This document shows, one piece after another, positions 6,678 to 7,464 of a DNA stretch of 7,464 bases (position 1 is the stretch's first letter; every line of letters begins with the position of its first letter). This stretch comes from Thermoplasmata archaeon (lineage in GTDB: Archaea; Thermoplasmatota; Thermoplasmata; Thermoplasmatales; Thermoplasmataceae): contig JAJZKX010000083.1 in NCBI GenBank assembly GCA_021850745.1, positions 1 through 7,464 on the forward strand. Reading direction: 5' to 3'. A program made the translations under genes and the position numbers. The notes under the pieces are model-generated. The model did no database searches and was not told the origin of the DNA. It was given only the letters and a program-made list of their open reading frames with translations.

Positions 6678-7464
6678 TTAGTTTATCAATTCAAGATATT
6701 TTCTTTCGATCTGGTTGGTAGGCTCTATCCATCTTATCTTTAAATCCATCTCCTTAAGGTAATTTATTACCTCATCATTGGTAACCTTCTCCTCTCTCTG
6801 GAGCATTAGGGTTTCTCCATGCTTTTCAACTACTTTTACAATTGATGAATTGAAAGAATTTGTGTCTGGTTCTGAATAGAATGTGACATTCATCAGATTT
6901 GCTTCCCTCTCATTTTTCATCTCCAGCAGCTTCGTTCCGTGGTTTATGATAACAACCCTGTCAGCAATTTCCCTTGCCTCTGAAATAAGATGTGTGCTCA
7001 GGATAACTGTCTTTCCCTGTTTCACATTAATCTCTTTTATAATATCTATAAATTCCCTCATCCCTCTGGGATCAAGCCCGAATGTTGGCTCATCCAGTAT
7101 GAGCAGTTCAGGATCAAGCGCCATCGCACATGCCAGAGCCATTCTCTGCTTCATTCCTCTTGAATATGAACCACTTTTCCTGTTTATGAATTCATCCATC
7201 TTCAGCATAGAGGACAATCTTGCAGTTTCATCCTTTATGGTTTCCCTTGAAGCTCCTTTGACCTTGCATACAAAATTCAGGATTTCATAACCATTCAGAT
7301 AGGGGTAAAACTCCGGGAGTTCCACAAGCGGGCCAACTTTTTCAAGTGCCCTCATGGGATCATCCTGCACATTTATCCCTTCGATTTGCATTGTTCCCGA
7401 AGACGGATGAATTATGTTTGTAGCAATCTTCAGGAGTGTGCTCTTTCCGGCTCCATTAGGTCCA
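6678..7464 (-). CDS. ABC transporter ATP-binding protein (CcmA/drug-export type), N terminus missing
   Basis: This is the cytoplasmic ATPase subunit of an ABC transporter, running off the right edge. The frame stays open past the internal ATG at 7391 to the window end, where the Walker A motif GPNGAGKST is encoded at 7437-7463; the true start lies beyond. Counting from the Met at 7391, the landmarks are the Q-loop region GPLVELPEFYPYL (20-32), signature YSRGMKQR (76-83), Walker B LLILDE (96-101), D-loop GLDP (105-108) and the switch histidine in STHLISEA (H134). A C-terminal tail (about 160-237) ends in ERKYLELIN. The Q-loop glutamine is replaced by Glu, which is common in exporters of the CcmA/BcrA/NatA type. 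The substrate cannot be told. No permease gene follows on this strand, so any partner must lie upstream, outside the window. It converges on the helicase operon and is probably unrelated to it. Confidence 0.93.
   Translation of the reverse strand, partial: GPNGAGKSTLLKIATNIIHPSSGTMQIEGINVQDDPMRALEKVGPLVELPEFYPYLNGYEILNFVCKVKGASRETIKDETARLSSMLKMDEFINRKSGSYSRGMKQRMALACAMALDPELLILDEPTFGLDPRGMREFIDIIKEINVKQGKTVILSTHLISEAREIADRVVIINHGTKLLEMKNEREANLMNVTFYSEPDTNSFNSSIVKVVEKHGETLMLQREEKVTNDEVINYLKEMDLKIRWIEPTNQIERKYLELIN

Noticed and set aside
6883..7290. Plus-strand 135-codon frame opposite the ABC ATPase
   Set aside because: It is antisense to the conserved signature and Walker B motifs, and its Ser/Ile/Phe-rich hydrophobic translation is a shadow.
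1..7464. CRISPR array, tRNA, insertion sequence or box C/D RNA
   Set aside because: Reading both strands showed no regularly spaced repeats, cloverleaf-like tRNA sequence, transposase motifs or paired C and D boxes.

Overview
The window looks archaeal, most likely from the Thermoplasmata, though that placement is an inference. The evidence is an overlapping archaeal XPB helicase and Bax1 nuclease gene pair, a TATA-like box about 30 bases before a start codon that has no ribosome binding site (the leaderless layout common in that group), heavy use of AGG/AGA and ATA codons, and moderate GC content.

Bases 2-1985 hold the end of an archaeal-type XPB (ERCC3/RAD25) helicase gene and a complete bax1 gene that begins inside it. 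These encode the XPB-Bax1 helicase-nuclease pair linked to DNA unwinding and incision. In this Bax1 the nuclease core keeps the PD motif but appears to have lost the acidic residue of the following E-I-V-type strand. A 368-base gap follows. It has no convincing gene but contains short repeats, a perfect inverted repeat and a promoter.

Bases 2354-6377 form a second operon of two overlapping genes on the same strand. The first encodes a second XPB helicase of the bacterial/eukaryotic-like type: an XPB/Ssl2-like N-terminal domain followed by a full set of helicase motifs, including RED. It resembles mycobacterial XPB far more than the archaeal copy next door. The second encodes a 743-residue protein whose last ~155 residues are another copy of that XPB/Ssl2-like N-terminal domain, placed behind likely winged-helix segments and without any ATPase. 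Actinobacteria carry a comparable pair (Rv0861c/Rv0862c in M. tuberculosis, from memory). In eukaryotic TFIIH, XPB is held by p52/Tfb2 through related domains in both partners. The window therefore places an archaeal XPB-Bax1 module directly beside what may be a minimal XPB plus p52-like module. This is its main point of interest.

Bases 6378-6677 are a gap between convergent genes with short palindromes and no convincing gene. On the minus strand, 6678-7464 is the 3' part of an ABC transporter ATPase gene of the drug/antibiotic-export (CcmA/BcrA-like) type. It is cut by the window edge at its Walker A motif and is probably unrelated to the helicase genes.
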